Positions 1-6,172 of a DNA stretch of 9,617 nucleotides are shown one piece after another (within the stretch, counting starts at the first letter, position 1; every line of letters begins with the position of its first letter). Source of the DNA: an uncultured Flammeovirgaceae bacterium (GTDB lineage Bacteria > Bacteroidota > Bacteroidia > Cytophagales > Cyclobacteriaceae); NCBI GenBank assembly GCA_946480685.1, contig CAMLLI010000091.1:1-9617 (forward strand), read 5' to 3'. A program made the translations under genes and the position numbers. The notes below the pieces were generated by a model that did not search any database, had not been told where the DNA came from, and was given only the letters and a program-made list of their open reading frames with translations.

Positions 1-385
1 TGAGTTTATTTTTTTTAGGCTGCTGGTTGTTGAGTCCCGTGGTAAAAGTATATAGGCTATCCTTTTCGGTATTTAATACGTTAAGCCCATTCCAGGTGGC
101 CACCCACAAACGTCCTTTACGATCTTGTTCGATGTCGTTGATATGCTCGTGCGAGATCTTAAACGGTGTGTTACCAGGACGATAAATTCTGAACTGGAAG
201 CCATCGTAACGATTTAATCCGTTGGCTGTTCCGATCCACATAAAGCCGGAGCGGTCTTTTAAGAAACAAGTTACACGGTTGTCGGACAATCCGTTCTGCT
301 CTGTGAGCGTTTCAAAATGGTAGTACTGACCTTGCGCCAGTGAAGCGAAGAAAAAAAGAAATATAAAAGTCGCGTGGGGTCTCAC
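1..385 (-). CDS. Two-component regulator propeller sensor, N-terminal part (cut by window edge)
   Basis: This is the first 128 codons of a minus-strand gene whose 3' end lies outside the window. The product starts with a signal peptide (RPHATFIFLFFFASLAQG, a hydrophobic run of Phe, Leu and Ile), with cleavage likely around residues 17-20. Two beta-propeller blades of the regulator-propeller type follow. Blade one is at about 31-62, with NGLSDNRV, a D-x-x-G-x-x-WIGT core and GLNRYDG. Blade two is at about 79-105, with INDIEQDRKGRLWVAT and NGLNVLN. In this family such blades form the periplasmic ligand-sensing part of histidine kinases, of hybrid (HTCS) sensors that control polysaccharide use, or of AraC/LuxR-type regulators. 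The output domain is not visible, so the exact class is unknown. GTG at 385 is chosen because an in-frame TAA lies eight codons upstream with no ATG between, and the signal peptide begins right there. Confidence 0.85.
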   Translation of the reverse strand, partial: MRPHATFIFLFFFASLAQGQYYHFETLTEQNGLSDNRVTCFLKDRSGFMWIGTANGLNRYDGFQFRIYRPGNTPFKISHEHINDIEQDRKGRLWVATWNGLNVLNTEKDSLYTFTTGLNNQQPKKNKL

Positions 386-529
386 AACTCGATAAGTTAG
401 TAATTTTTAGAACGATCAAATACGAAGCAAGGCAAAGTAAGGTTTGAATGAACGGCAATTTCGCTTTTTGAACAACGTAATTCATACCTCACTTTCAGGG
501 TTTTTATTTAGTTTTGCGGGAATCAGAGC
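386..529. other. Divergent intergenic region between propeller sensor and ftsK
   Basis: This 144-bp stretch separates two genes that are transcribed away from each other, so it must hold both promoters. On the plus strand an exact TAnnTTTG box is seen near ftsK (annotated separately). On the minus strand no exact box is visible. The closest matches are TA-C-TTTG, with a one-base spacer, and TATTTG, with none. No RNA gene or conserved small ORF is evident. Confidence 0.5.
509..516 (+). promoter_or_regulatory. Bacteroidota -7 promoter box for ftsK
   Basis: TAGTTTTG matches the Bacteroidota primary-sigma -7 consensus TAnnTTTG exactly and ends 13 bases before the ftsK ATG, which would give a very short leader. 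A convincing -33 TTTG is not present at 19-21 bases upstream, so the call rests on the -7 box, its position, and the similar boxes before other genes in this window. Confidence 0.5.
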
Positions 530-3016
530 ATGGCACAGAACACATATAAGTCAAATACATTTAAGAAGCCTGAGAAGGAGAAGAAGGGGAAGGCCTCTAA
601 ATCAAAATTTGATCTTTCATTTTTAAAAGATCCGCGCTTCAAACTTGCATCCGGATTCTTTTTAATGATTGCCGGTGTGTATTTATTCCTCGCGCTTTTC
701 TCTTTCCTGTTTACATGGAAATCGGATTTTGATATTGTACATCCACAGGAGAGCGAATCGATAATTGAATCGGGCAAAGAGATTCGAAACTGGCTCGGCT
801 ACTACGGTGCTGTCATCTCCGACTATTTTATCAACCGCTGGTTTGGTATCTCTGCGTTCTTCATTCCGCCTTTTCTGTTTATTGTCGGTTTCAAAGTTGT
901 ATTTAACAAAGAGCTGCTTCGTATTTTCTCGTATTCAGTATTCTCCATTTTTGCCGGGGCATGGCTCTGCCTGTTGCTCGGGTATATGATCTTCATTAAT
1001 GAAGGCGTGAGCGAGTGGAGCTTTTTGGGTGGTGGCTTCGGACTTCAACTTGCTGAGCTAAGTGAAAGTATGTTTGGCTGGGGCACGTTTCTCATTCTTA
1101 TACTATCACTCTTTGTTTTCATCATCTTCTATTTCAACGTAACGGCTATACCATTATTCCTTCCGAAAGATCCGAAGCCTATGGGCAACGATGCTATTCT
1201 GGAAGATGACGAAGCTGTGGCGGCTGCTGTAGCAGCAGAACCATCGTTCAAAGAGTATACCGATGAAAAAGACAACTGGCCTGAGCAAAAGAAAGACGAG
1301 AAGAAGGAAGAAAAAATTGCAGAGCCTGTTGTGCTGGTGAAAGGTCCTGTAGAACCTGTGAAGCCGGTAAAAGAAGTAAAGCTCGAAGTAGAAATTACCG
1401 AGCCGGTAAAAGAAGAAAAGCAGGAGCCCGAGTTTACAGTAGAGGAGACGTTGGATACCGATGAGCTTGCCGAAAAACTGGTGGCTGAGCAAGGTGTTTA
1501 CGATCCGACTCTCGACCTGAGTAATTTTAAATTCCCTACGCTCGACCTCCTCAATGAATATGACATGGGCAAAGCTGGTGTAAGCCAGGAAGAGCTCAAT
1601 CAGAATAAAGACAAGATCGTTGCTACGCTGGTAAACTTCAAGATTGGTATTCAAAGTATCAAAGCGACCATCGGTCCTACGGTTACACTTTATGAAATCG
1701 TACCGGATGCGGGTATAAAAATATCACGGATCAAAAACCTCGAAGATGATATTGCATTGAGTCTGGCTGCACTGGGGATACGTATCATTGCTCCTATACC
1801 AGGAAAAGGAACCATTGGTATAGAAGTGCCGAACAAGAACCGCGAGATGGTAAGTATCCGTTCGGTGTTTGCTTCGCAGGCGTTTTCTAAAACAGATAAA
1901 GAACTTCCGGTGGCGATGGGTAAAACTATATCCAACGAAGTACTCGTAATGGATCTCGCCAAGATGCCACACTTACTGGTGGCGGGAGCAACCGGTCAGG
2001 GTAAATCTGTGGGGTTGAATGTGATCCTGGCTTCTCTATTATATAAGCGACACCCGTCACAGCTCAAGTTTGTGCTGGTCGATCCGAAGAAAGTAGAGAT
2101 GTCGCTGTTCAGTAAAATTGAACGCCATTACCTCGCGAAACTTCCGAACAGCGAAGAGGCGATCATCACTGATACCAAGAAAGTGGTGCACACACTCAAC
2201 TCGCTTTGTATAGAAATGGAGAACCGCTACGAAATTCTGAAAGATGCCGGAGCGCGAAACCTGAAAGAATATAACGCGAAGTTTATAGCACGCAAACTCA
2301 ATCCGAAAGAAGGCCACCGTTTCCTTCCTTATATAGTGTTGGTAATAGATGAGTTGGCAGACTTGATGATGACGGCAGGTAAAGAAGTTGAAACACCAAT
2401 TGCTCGTTTGGCGCAGCTTGCCCGTGCTATTGGTATTCACCTGGTAGTTGCCACGCAGCGTCCTTCGGTAAACGTTATTACCGGTGTGATCAAAGCGAAC
2501 TTCCCGGCACGTTTGTCGTTCCGCGTTACTTCCAAAGTTGACTCACGCACCATTCTGGATGCCGGTGGGGCTGATCAACTCGTAGGTCAGGGTGACATGT
2601 TGTTGTCATCAGGCTCGGATGTAATTCGTATACAATGTCCTTTTGTTGATACTCCGGAAATTGAACGCGTTGTTGAATTTATCGGATCACAACGTGGTTA
2701 TGATTCTGCCTATATGCTTCCTGAGTATGAAGGTGATGACGAAGGTGGCGTGGCAGATGTAGACCTTTCAGATCGTGATGCGCTCTTCGAAGATGCTGCC
2801 CGTCTGATTGTTATGCACCAACAAGGCAGTACATCTCTCATCCAGCGAAAGCTGAAGCTTGGGTATAACCGCGCAGGACGTTTGATCGATCAATTGGAAG
2901 CTGCCGGTATTGTAGGAGCTTTTGAAGGAAGCAAGGCACGTGAAGTTTTAATAAAGGACGAGCTTAGTTTGGAACAATTATTGACCGCATTGAAAGAAAA
3001 ACACAATCAATTTTAA
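530..3016 (+). CDS. ftsK: DNA translocase FtsK/SpoIIIE family
   Basis: This is an 828-residue septal DNA pump that moves and sorts chromosome ends during cell division. The N-terminus is lysine-rich, then about four membrane segments follow (roughly 38-61, 104-125, 130-153, 184-203). A charged Glu/Lys/Pro/Val-rich linker spans about 220-320, with EPVK-type repeats. The motor follows. Its Walker A is GATGQGKS (486-493), its Walker B is VLVIDELADLM (603-613, with D607 and E608), and the conserved ATQRPSVNVITG is at 641-652. The C-terminal winged-helix gamma domain (about 752-810, with IQRKLKLGYNRAGRLIDQLE) is the part that reads KOPS-type polarity sequences in other species. Length and order match intact family members, and no frameshift is seen. 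The next gene starts 29 bases downstream from a promoter that overlaps this stop codon. The ATG is preceded by a -7 box but by no good Shine-Dalgarno, as is common in this phylum. Confidence 0.97.
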   Translation: MAQNTYKSNTFKKPEKEKKGKASKSKFDLSFLKDPRFKLASGFFLMIAGVYLFLALFSFLFTWKSDFDIVHPQESESIIESGKEIRNWLGYYGAVISDYFINRWFGISAFFIPPFLFIVGFKVVFNKELLRIFSYSVFSIFAGAWLCLLLGYMIFINEGVSEWSFLGGGFGLQLAELSESMFGWGTFLILILSLFVFIIFYFNVTAIPLFLPKDPKPMGNDAILEDDEAVAAAVAAEPSFKEYTDEKDNWPEQKKDEKKEEKIAEPVVLVKGPVEPVKPVKEVKLEVEITEPVKEEKQEPEFTVEETLDTDELAEKLVAEQGVYDPTLDLSNFKFPTLDLLNEYDMGKAGVSQEELNQNKDKIVATLVNFKIGIQSIKATIGPTVTLYEIVPDAGIKISRIKNLEDDIALSLAALGIRIIAPIPGKGTIGIEVPNKNREMVSIRSVFASQAFSKTDKELPVAMGKTISNEVLVMDLAKMPHLLVAGATGQGKSVGLNVILASLLYKRHPSQLKFVLVDPKKVEMSLFSKIERHYLAKLPNSEEAIITDTKKVVHTLNSLCIEMENRYEILKDAGARNLKEYNAKFIARKLNPKEGHRFLPYIVLVIDELADLMMTAGKEVETPIARLAQLARAIGIHLVVATQRPSVNVITGVIKANFPARLSFRVTSKVDSRTILDAGGADQLVGQGDMLLSSGSDVIRIQCPFVDTPEIERVVEFIGSQRGYDSAYMLPEYEGDDEGGVADVDLSDRDALFEDAARLIVMHQQGSTSLIQRKLKLGYNRAGRLIDQLEAAGIVGAFEGSKAREVLIKDELSLEQLLTALKEKHNQF

Positions 3017-3021
3017 CTTTG
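2990..3021 (+). promoter_or_regulatory. Promoter of the LolA-like gene, overlapping the ftsK stop
   Basis: TTG at 2990-2992, a 21-base spacer, then TAACTTTG at 3014-3021 fits the Bacteroidota TTTG-N19-21-TAnnTTTG promoter. The first three bases of the -7 box are the TAA stop codon of ftsK. Start codon 3046 lies 24 bases after the box. The gene can thus be transcribed independently of ftsK, although read-through is also possible because no terminator separates them. Confidence 0.6.
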
Positions 3022-3045
3022 CGGACATTTTTAAGTTATTAAGGA

Positions 3046-3687
3046 ATGAAAAACTCGATTTTAGCCCTCTGCGCGATGATTTTAGTGATCACAGCATCTG
3101 CGCAATACGATCCTAAGGCTCTTCAGTCACTGGATGCCATGAGTAAAAAGTACAAGGCAATACCTGCGTTCGAGGCCAACATATCGTATGTGCTGACCAA
3201 TGATGTTGAAAAAGTGAACGAGGAATTTAAAGGGAAGATCACGGTGAAAGGCGACAAATTCAGACTCGCTCTTCCGGAGCAGGAAGTTATAAACAACGGC
3301 TCTACTGTTTGGACGTACTTACCCGAAGCAAAAGAAGTGAACATCGACAACTACGATCCTACTTCTGAAGATGTTAATCCGTCCAAGATCTATGACATCT
3401 ATAAAAAAGGATTCAAGTATTTATACCTGCAGGATAAAACAGAAGGTGGCGTACTGTGCGAAGAGATAGACCTCGTACCGGAGAAAAAAGATGCTCAGTT
3501 CTTCAAGATCAAAATGTTCATCAACAAAAAAGACAAAAGCATTCAGAGCTGGGTAATGTTTGATAAAGGTGGCAACCGCTATAAATATACCATCAGCAAA
3601 TTCAATCCGAACATTAAAGTAGACGACAGTTTCTTTGCGTTCGACCTGAAGAAATATCCGGGTGTTGAAGTAGTTGATCTGCGATAA
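3046..3687 (+). CDS. lolA: LolA-like outer-membrane lipoprotein carrier protein
   Basis: This is a 213-residue periplasmic protein of the LolA/LolB fold, which shuttles lipoproteins released from the inner membrane to the outer membrane. A clear signal peptide (1-19) ends in ASA before QYD, with an Ala-x-Ala cleavage site and no lipobox cysteine, so it is a soluble carrier rather than LolB. The mature part has the expected alternating beta-strands: FEANISYVLT, FKGKITVKGDKFRLAL, STVWTYLPEAKEVNI. It ends with the family-typical DDSFFAFDLKKYPGVEVVDLR split as strand, turn and tail (193-213). AAGGA lies directly against the ATG, the best ribosome-binding site in the window. The position directly after ftsK is common in Bacteroidota. 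It has its own promoter upstream and a strong terminator downstream, so it can be a single-gene unit. Bacteroidota genomes can carry several LolA-like paralogues, and which one this is cannot be decided here. Confidence 0.88.
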   Translation: MKNSILALCAMILVITASAQYDPKALQSLDAMSKKYKAIPAFEANISYVLTNDVEKVNEEFKGKITVKGDKFRLALPEQEVINNGSTVWTYLPEAKEVNIDNYDPTSEDVNPSKIYDIYKKGFKYLYLQDKTEGGVLCEEIDLVPEKKDAQFFKIKMFINKKDKSIQSWVMFDKGGNRYKYTISKFNPNIKVDDSFFAFDLKKYPGVEVVDLR

Positions 3688-3711
3688 TGATCAAAACAAA
3701 AAACGAATTAA

Positions 3712-3749
3712 AAGAGAAGCAGCCTCACCCGGGTTGCTTCTTTTGTTTG
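3712..3749 (+). terminator. Intrinsic terminator after the LolA-like gene
   Basis: The arms 3712-3725 and 3731-3744 form a continuous 14-bp hairpin (GAAGCAGCC against GGGTTGCTTC at its core, with a few G-U pairs) around a CACCC loop. A T-rich run, TTTTGTTTG, forms and follows the 3' side. It begins 24 bases after the stop codon, in the expected place. Confidence 0.85.
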
Positions 3750-3759
3750 CAGGCTTTTA

Positions 3760-3767
3760 TACATTTG
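3760..3767 (+). promoter_or_regulatory. -7 promoter box for pyrF
   Basis: TACATTTG is an exact TAnnTTTG match 36 bases before the pyrF ATG and directly after the upstream terminator. The nearest -33 candidate, TTG at 3734-3736, leaves a 23-base spacer, slightly long, and it lies inside the terminator hairpin. pyrF therefore probably begins a new transcription unit here. Confidence 0.5.
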
Positions 3768-3803
3768 CCTCTGCTTTAAAAGACCACGCTTAACAGAAGC
3801 TCC

Positions 3804-4616
3804 ATGAATCGATCACAGCTCTTTGAACAAATCAAAAAGAAGAAATCATACCTCTGTGTAGGCCTCGACACCGACCTGCAGAAAATACCGAAACATCTTC
3901 TGTCTGCCGCTGATCCGATTTTCGAGTTCAACAAACAGATCATTGACGCGACTCATGAATATACCGTTGCCTACAAACCAAATATAGCGTTCTACGAAGC
4001 ACTTGGTCCGAAGGGATGGGAGAGCCTGCAACGCACCCTGGAATATATACCGAAAGATATCTTTACCATAGCCGATGCAAAACGCGGAGATATAGGCAAC
4101 ACATCATCGCTCTATGCGCGTGCCTTTTTTGAGCAGATGAACTTCGATTCCATCACGGTTGCTCCCTATATGGGCGAAGATTCTGTGAAGCCGTTTCTCG
4201 AATTCAAAAACAAGTGGGTAATTCTGCTGGCGCATACATCAAATCCGGGCGCGAGTGATTTTCAATTACTCGAATCGAATGGCAGAAAGCTCTACGAAGA
4301 AGTGATACGTAAATCGCAGGAATGGTCTACACCCGATCAACTCATGTATGTGGTAGGCGCTACCCAAGCCGACAAGATGCAAAGTATACGTGCACTGGCC
4401 CCCGATCATTTCTTCCTCGTACCTGGTATAGGAGCACAGGGAGGCGACCTTGAAATGGTATCGAAATACGGCATGAACAAACAATGTGGCCTGCTCGTAA
4501 ATTCAGCACGCGCGATCATATACGCCTCGTCTGAAACTGACTTCTACAAAAAGGCCGGAGAAGAAGCGAAGAAAGTGCAAACGATTATGGAAGAGCTTCT
4601 GGCCGCTAGCTTCTAG
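3804..4616 (+). CDS. pyrF: Orotidine 5'-phosphate decarboxylase, class 2
   Basis: This 270-residue cytoplasmic enzyme converts orotidine 5'-phosphate to UMP, the final step of de novo pyrimidine synthesis. The TIM-barrel signatures are all present: CVGLDTD at 18-24, the substrate-binding lysine in [10 protein letters not shown] (Lys58), and the catalytic [10 protein letters not shown] with Asp91, Lys93 and Asp96. The phosphate-gripping PGIGAQGGD (207-215) and NSAR (233-236) follow. Length and the DAKRGDIG form identify the longer class 2 type rather than the about 230-residue E. coli type. No other pyrimidine biosynthesis gene adjoins it, although a nucleoside phosphorylase lies 3.5 kb downstream. 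Odd feature: the last codons (Leu-Ala-Ala-Ser-Phe-stop) are formed by a heptamer repeat that recurs in the following intergenic region, so the natural C-terminus may have been altered by repeat insertion. That tail is beyond the catalytic residues and should not matter for activity. Confidence 0.96.
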   Translation: MNRSQLFEQIKKKKSYLCVGLDTDLQKIPKHLLSAADPIFEFNKQIIDATHEYTVAYKPNIAFYEALGPKGWESLQRTLEYIPKDIFTIADAKRGDIGNTSSLYARAFFEQMNFDSITVAPYMGEDSVKPFLEFKNKWVILLAHTSNPGASDFQLLESNGRKLYEEVIRKSQEWSTPDQLMYVVGATQADKMQSIRALAPDHFFLVPGIGAQGGDLEMVSKYGMNKQCGLLVNSARAIIYASSETDFYKKAGEEAKKVQTIMEELLAASF

Positions 4617-4626
4617 CTGCTAGTAG
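4598..4626. repeat. Heptamer repeat copy covering the pyrF 3' end
   Basis: Four consecutive 7-bp units, TCTGGCC, GCTAGCT, TCTAGCT and GCTAGTA, followed by G, run through the last pyrF codons and its TAG stop (4614-4616). The same heptamers (GCTAGCA, GCTAGTA) recur 120-180 bp downstream. Because GCTAGC is itself palindromic, orientation is ambiguous. Confidence 0.7.
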
Positions 4627-4696
4627 TTTTGCGTTAGTCTTAACGGTTTCGTCTCGTAGCTCCAATCGTTGCTATAGTATAGTAATGTTGATTTAT

Positions 4697-4724
4697 TTGA
4701 ATCATTCTTTTCAAAGAAATTCAA
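4697..4724. repeat. Interrupted palindrome (hairpin or operator candidate)
   Basis: TTGAAT (4697-4702) pairs with ATTCAA (4719-4724), and inside it TTCTTT (4705-4710) pairs with AAAGAA (4713-4718). Only the CA at 4703-4704 and the central TC are unpaired. As RNA the two-base loop is tight, so a protein-binding site is equally possible. No T-tract follows, so it is not a standard terminator. Confidence 0.45.
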
Positions 4725-4737
4725 TGCCTCACCGCCA

Positions 4738-4805
4738 TCAGTCTGGCAGCTAGCAGCTAGTAGCCAGCAACTCAGTCCAGAAGCTAGCAGCTAGTAGCCA
4801 GCAAC
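4738..4805. repeat. Tandem pair of 34-bp heptamer-built repeats
   Basis: The unit at 4738-4771 is repeated directly at 4772-4805. Both begin TCAGTC and share an identical 25-base core that starts AGCTAGCAGCTAGTAGCC; the two copies differ only at the TGGC/CAGA step before the core. Inside each unit a period of seven is visible: GCTAGCA, GCTAGTA, GCCAGCA. This is the same family as the copy over the pyrF stop codon. Confidence 0.85.
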
Positions 4806-4810
4806 TATTT

Positions 4811-4820
4811 CCCAATTGGG
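4811..4820. repeat. Perfect 10-bp palindrome CCCAATTGGG
   Basis: CCCAATTGGG reads the same on both strands and lies 62 bases before the DUF2851 start codon. It may be a dimeric regulator site for the downstream pair of genes, but one short palindrome is weak evidence. Confidence 0.3.
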
Positions 4821-4882
4821 TGATTGACTGCAGGCGTGCAAAATTGTAACTCGGCACCTGTTAGCTAAACTATATATACCCG

Positions 4883-6172
4883 ATGTCTGAAGCTTTTATT
4901 CACTACCTGTGGCAGTATCAATATTTTAATAAGCATGATTTAGTAACGAGCGATGGCGAACCGGTGAGTATATTTCATCCGGGCTATCGGAATACGCATG
5001 CAGGTCCTGATTTTCTGGATGTACGTATACGAATCGGTGCGATGGAGTGGATCGGTAGTGTAGAGATACATATTGATGCTTCCGGCTGGGTTCATCACCG
5101 GCACGATCACGATGCAGCGTATGATAATGTGGTGCTGCATGTAGTATGGAATAATGATAAAGTCGTTACACGAACCGATGGTTCTATACTGCCGGCACTT
5201 GAACTCAAACAACGTGTAGAACCTGACTTGCTGCAACGTTATAAAAACCTAGCGGGTAATCCGGAAGAAATTCCCTGTACACCATCGTTTCGAAGTGTTA
5301 CACGACTTACTATATTTTCCACGCTTGATCGTGCTTTAATGGAGCGGCTCGAGCGCAAATCGAAAAATGTATTCGAACTCTTAAAACGTAATCAGAATAA
5401 CTGGGAAGAAACATGTTATCAGTTGCTCGCGCGGAATTTTGGTTTCAAAGTAAATGCAGATCCGTTTCTGCAACTGGCTCAGTCGTTGCCCTATAAATTT
5501 ATACTCCGGCATCTGGATAAACCTGCTGCTGTGGAGGCACTTGTTTTCGGACAGTCAGGATTTTTAGAAGAGAACGATGCAACAGACGACTATATCCGCG
5601 TGCTGCGCAGAGAACATGCTTTGCTGAGTCACAAATATTCGTTGCATGAGCGACAGTTAAACCGGGCACAATGGAAATTTCTTCGCCTGCGTCCTGCAAA
5701 TTTTCCAACCATACGGCTGGCGCAGTTCGCCAGTCTTTTACAGAAGCAGAAAAATATAGTGAGCAAATTACTGGAAGCCGAAACGTACGAAGACTTGAAA
5801 GCACTCTTTTCGGTTCGTCAGTCAGACTACTGGCAGAATCATTACCAGGCCGGTAAAATTTCGCGCGATGAAGTTGCTACACTGGGCGATATAAGCATCG
5901 ATAACATTATCGTAAACACGGTAGTGCCTTTGCTGGCTGCATACGGAAAGCTGAAAGACGATGGTGCATACCTGGAACGAGCCGCAACTATATTACAACA
6001 AGTACCTGCTGAATGGAATTTCATTACCCGGCGATGGGCAACTGTAGGCATTAAACCCGCTACTGCGTTCGACTCGCAGGCACTAATTGAACTCTATACC
6101 AATTTTTGTTCTAAGCACAGATGTTTAGATTGCAACATCGGAGCCTCGTTGCTTAAACCGATCCGTAAATGA
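4883..6172 (+). CDS. DUF2851 family protein
   Basis: This is a 429-residue cytoplasmic protein of a family widespread in Bacteroidota with no assigned function. The N-terminal signature is unmistakable: a conserved tryptophan start (HYLWQYQYF), then PGYRNTHAGPDFLDVRIRI, then GSVEIHI and W-x-HHRHDHDAAYDNVVLHVVW across about 33-89. The middle is helical and rich in Leu and Arg. The C-terminus carries a Cys-x4-Cys-x2-Cys cluster (C409, C414, C417 in FCSKHRCLDCNIG), another family hallmark that suggests a metal or Fe-S site. By eye, Asp43 in GPDF and Glu61-x-His63 in VEIH are spaced like a PD-(D/E)xK nuclease core with His in place of Lys; this is inference. The gene overlaps the next by four bases (ATGA), so the two are probably made together. 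No exact promoter box lies next to the start, and the upstream region is repeat-laden. Confidence 0.88.
   Translation: MSEAFIHYLWQYQYFNKHDLVTSDGEPVSIFHPGYRNTHAGPDFLDVRIRIGAMEWIGSVEIHIDASGWVHHRHDHDAAYDNVVLHVVWNNDKVVTRTDGSILPALELKQRVEPDLLQRYKNLAGNPEEIPCTPSFRSVTRLTIFSTLDRALMERLERKSKNVFELLKRNQNNWEETCYQLLARNFGFKVNADPFLQLAQSLPYKFILRHLDKPAAVEALVFGQSGFLEENDATDDYIRVLRREHALLSHKYSLHERQLNRAQWKFLRLRPANFPTIRLAQFASLLQKQKNIVSKLLEAETYEDLKALFSVRQSDYWQNHYQAGKISRDEVATLGDISIDNIIVNTVVPLLAAYGKLKDDGAYLERAATILQQVPAEWNFITRRWATVGIKPATAFDSQALIELYTNFCSKHRCLDCNIGASLLKPIRK

Larger units (their letters stand above)
4617..4882. other. Intergenic region pyrF to DUF2851 gene with repeats and palindromes
   Basis: These 266 bases contain no convincing ORF. 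They hold the end of one heptamer-repeat copy, a promoter-like TAGTTTTG at 4624-4631, an interrupted palindrome at 4697-4724, the tandem 34-bp heptamer repeats at 4738-4805, and a perfect CCCAATTGGG palindrome at 4811-4820. No T-tract terminator for pyrF is evident and no exact TAnnTTTG box lies close to the next start codon. Confidence 0.6.

Noticed and set aside
444..626. Short plus-strand frame overlapping the ftsK start
   Set aside because: It runs into ftsK in another frame, its product looks like an accidental translation (LRSLRRRRRGR), and ftsK is certain.
1154..1654. Minus-strand open frame of 166 codons opposite the ftsK linker
   Set aside because: It is rich in Phe, Leu and Arg, as expected for the complement of the Glu/Lys-rich linker codons, and has no homology-like motifs or start signals. 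It is a shadow of ftsK.
4738..4805. CRISPR array
   Set aside because: Only two directly abutting units exist, with no unique spacers between them, the unit is built from heptamers, and no cas genes are present.
5499..5804. Minus-strand open frame of 101 codons within the DUF2851 gene
   Set aside because: It is fully contained in a clear coding region on the other strand and shows no recognisable motif.
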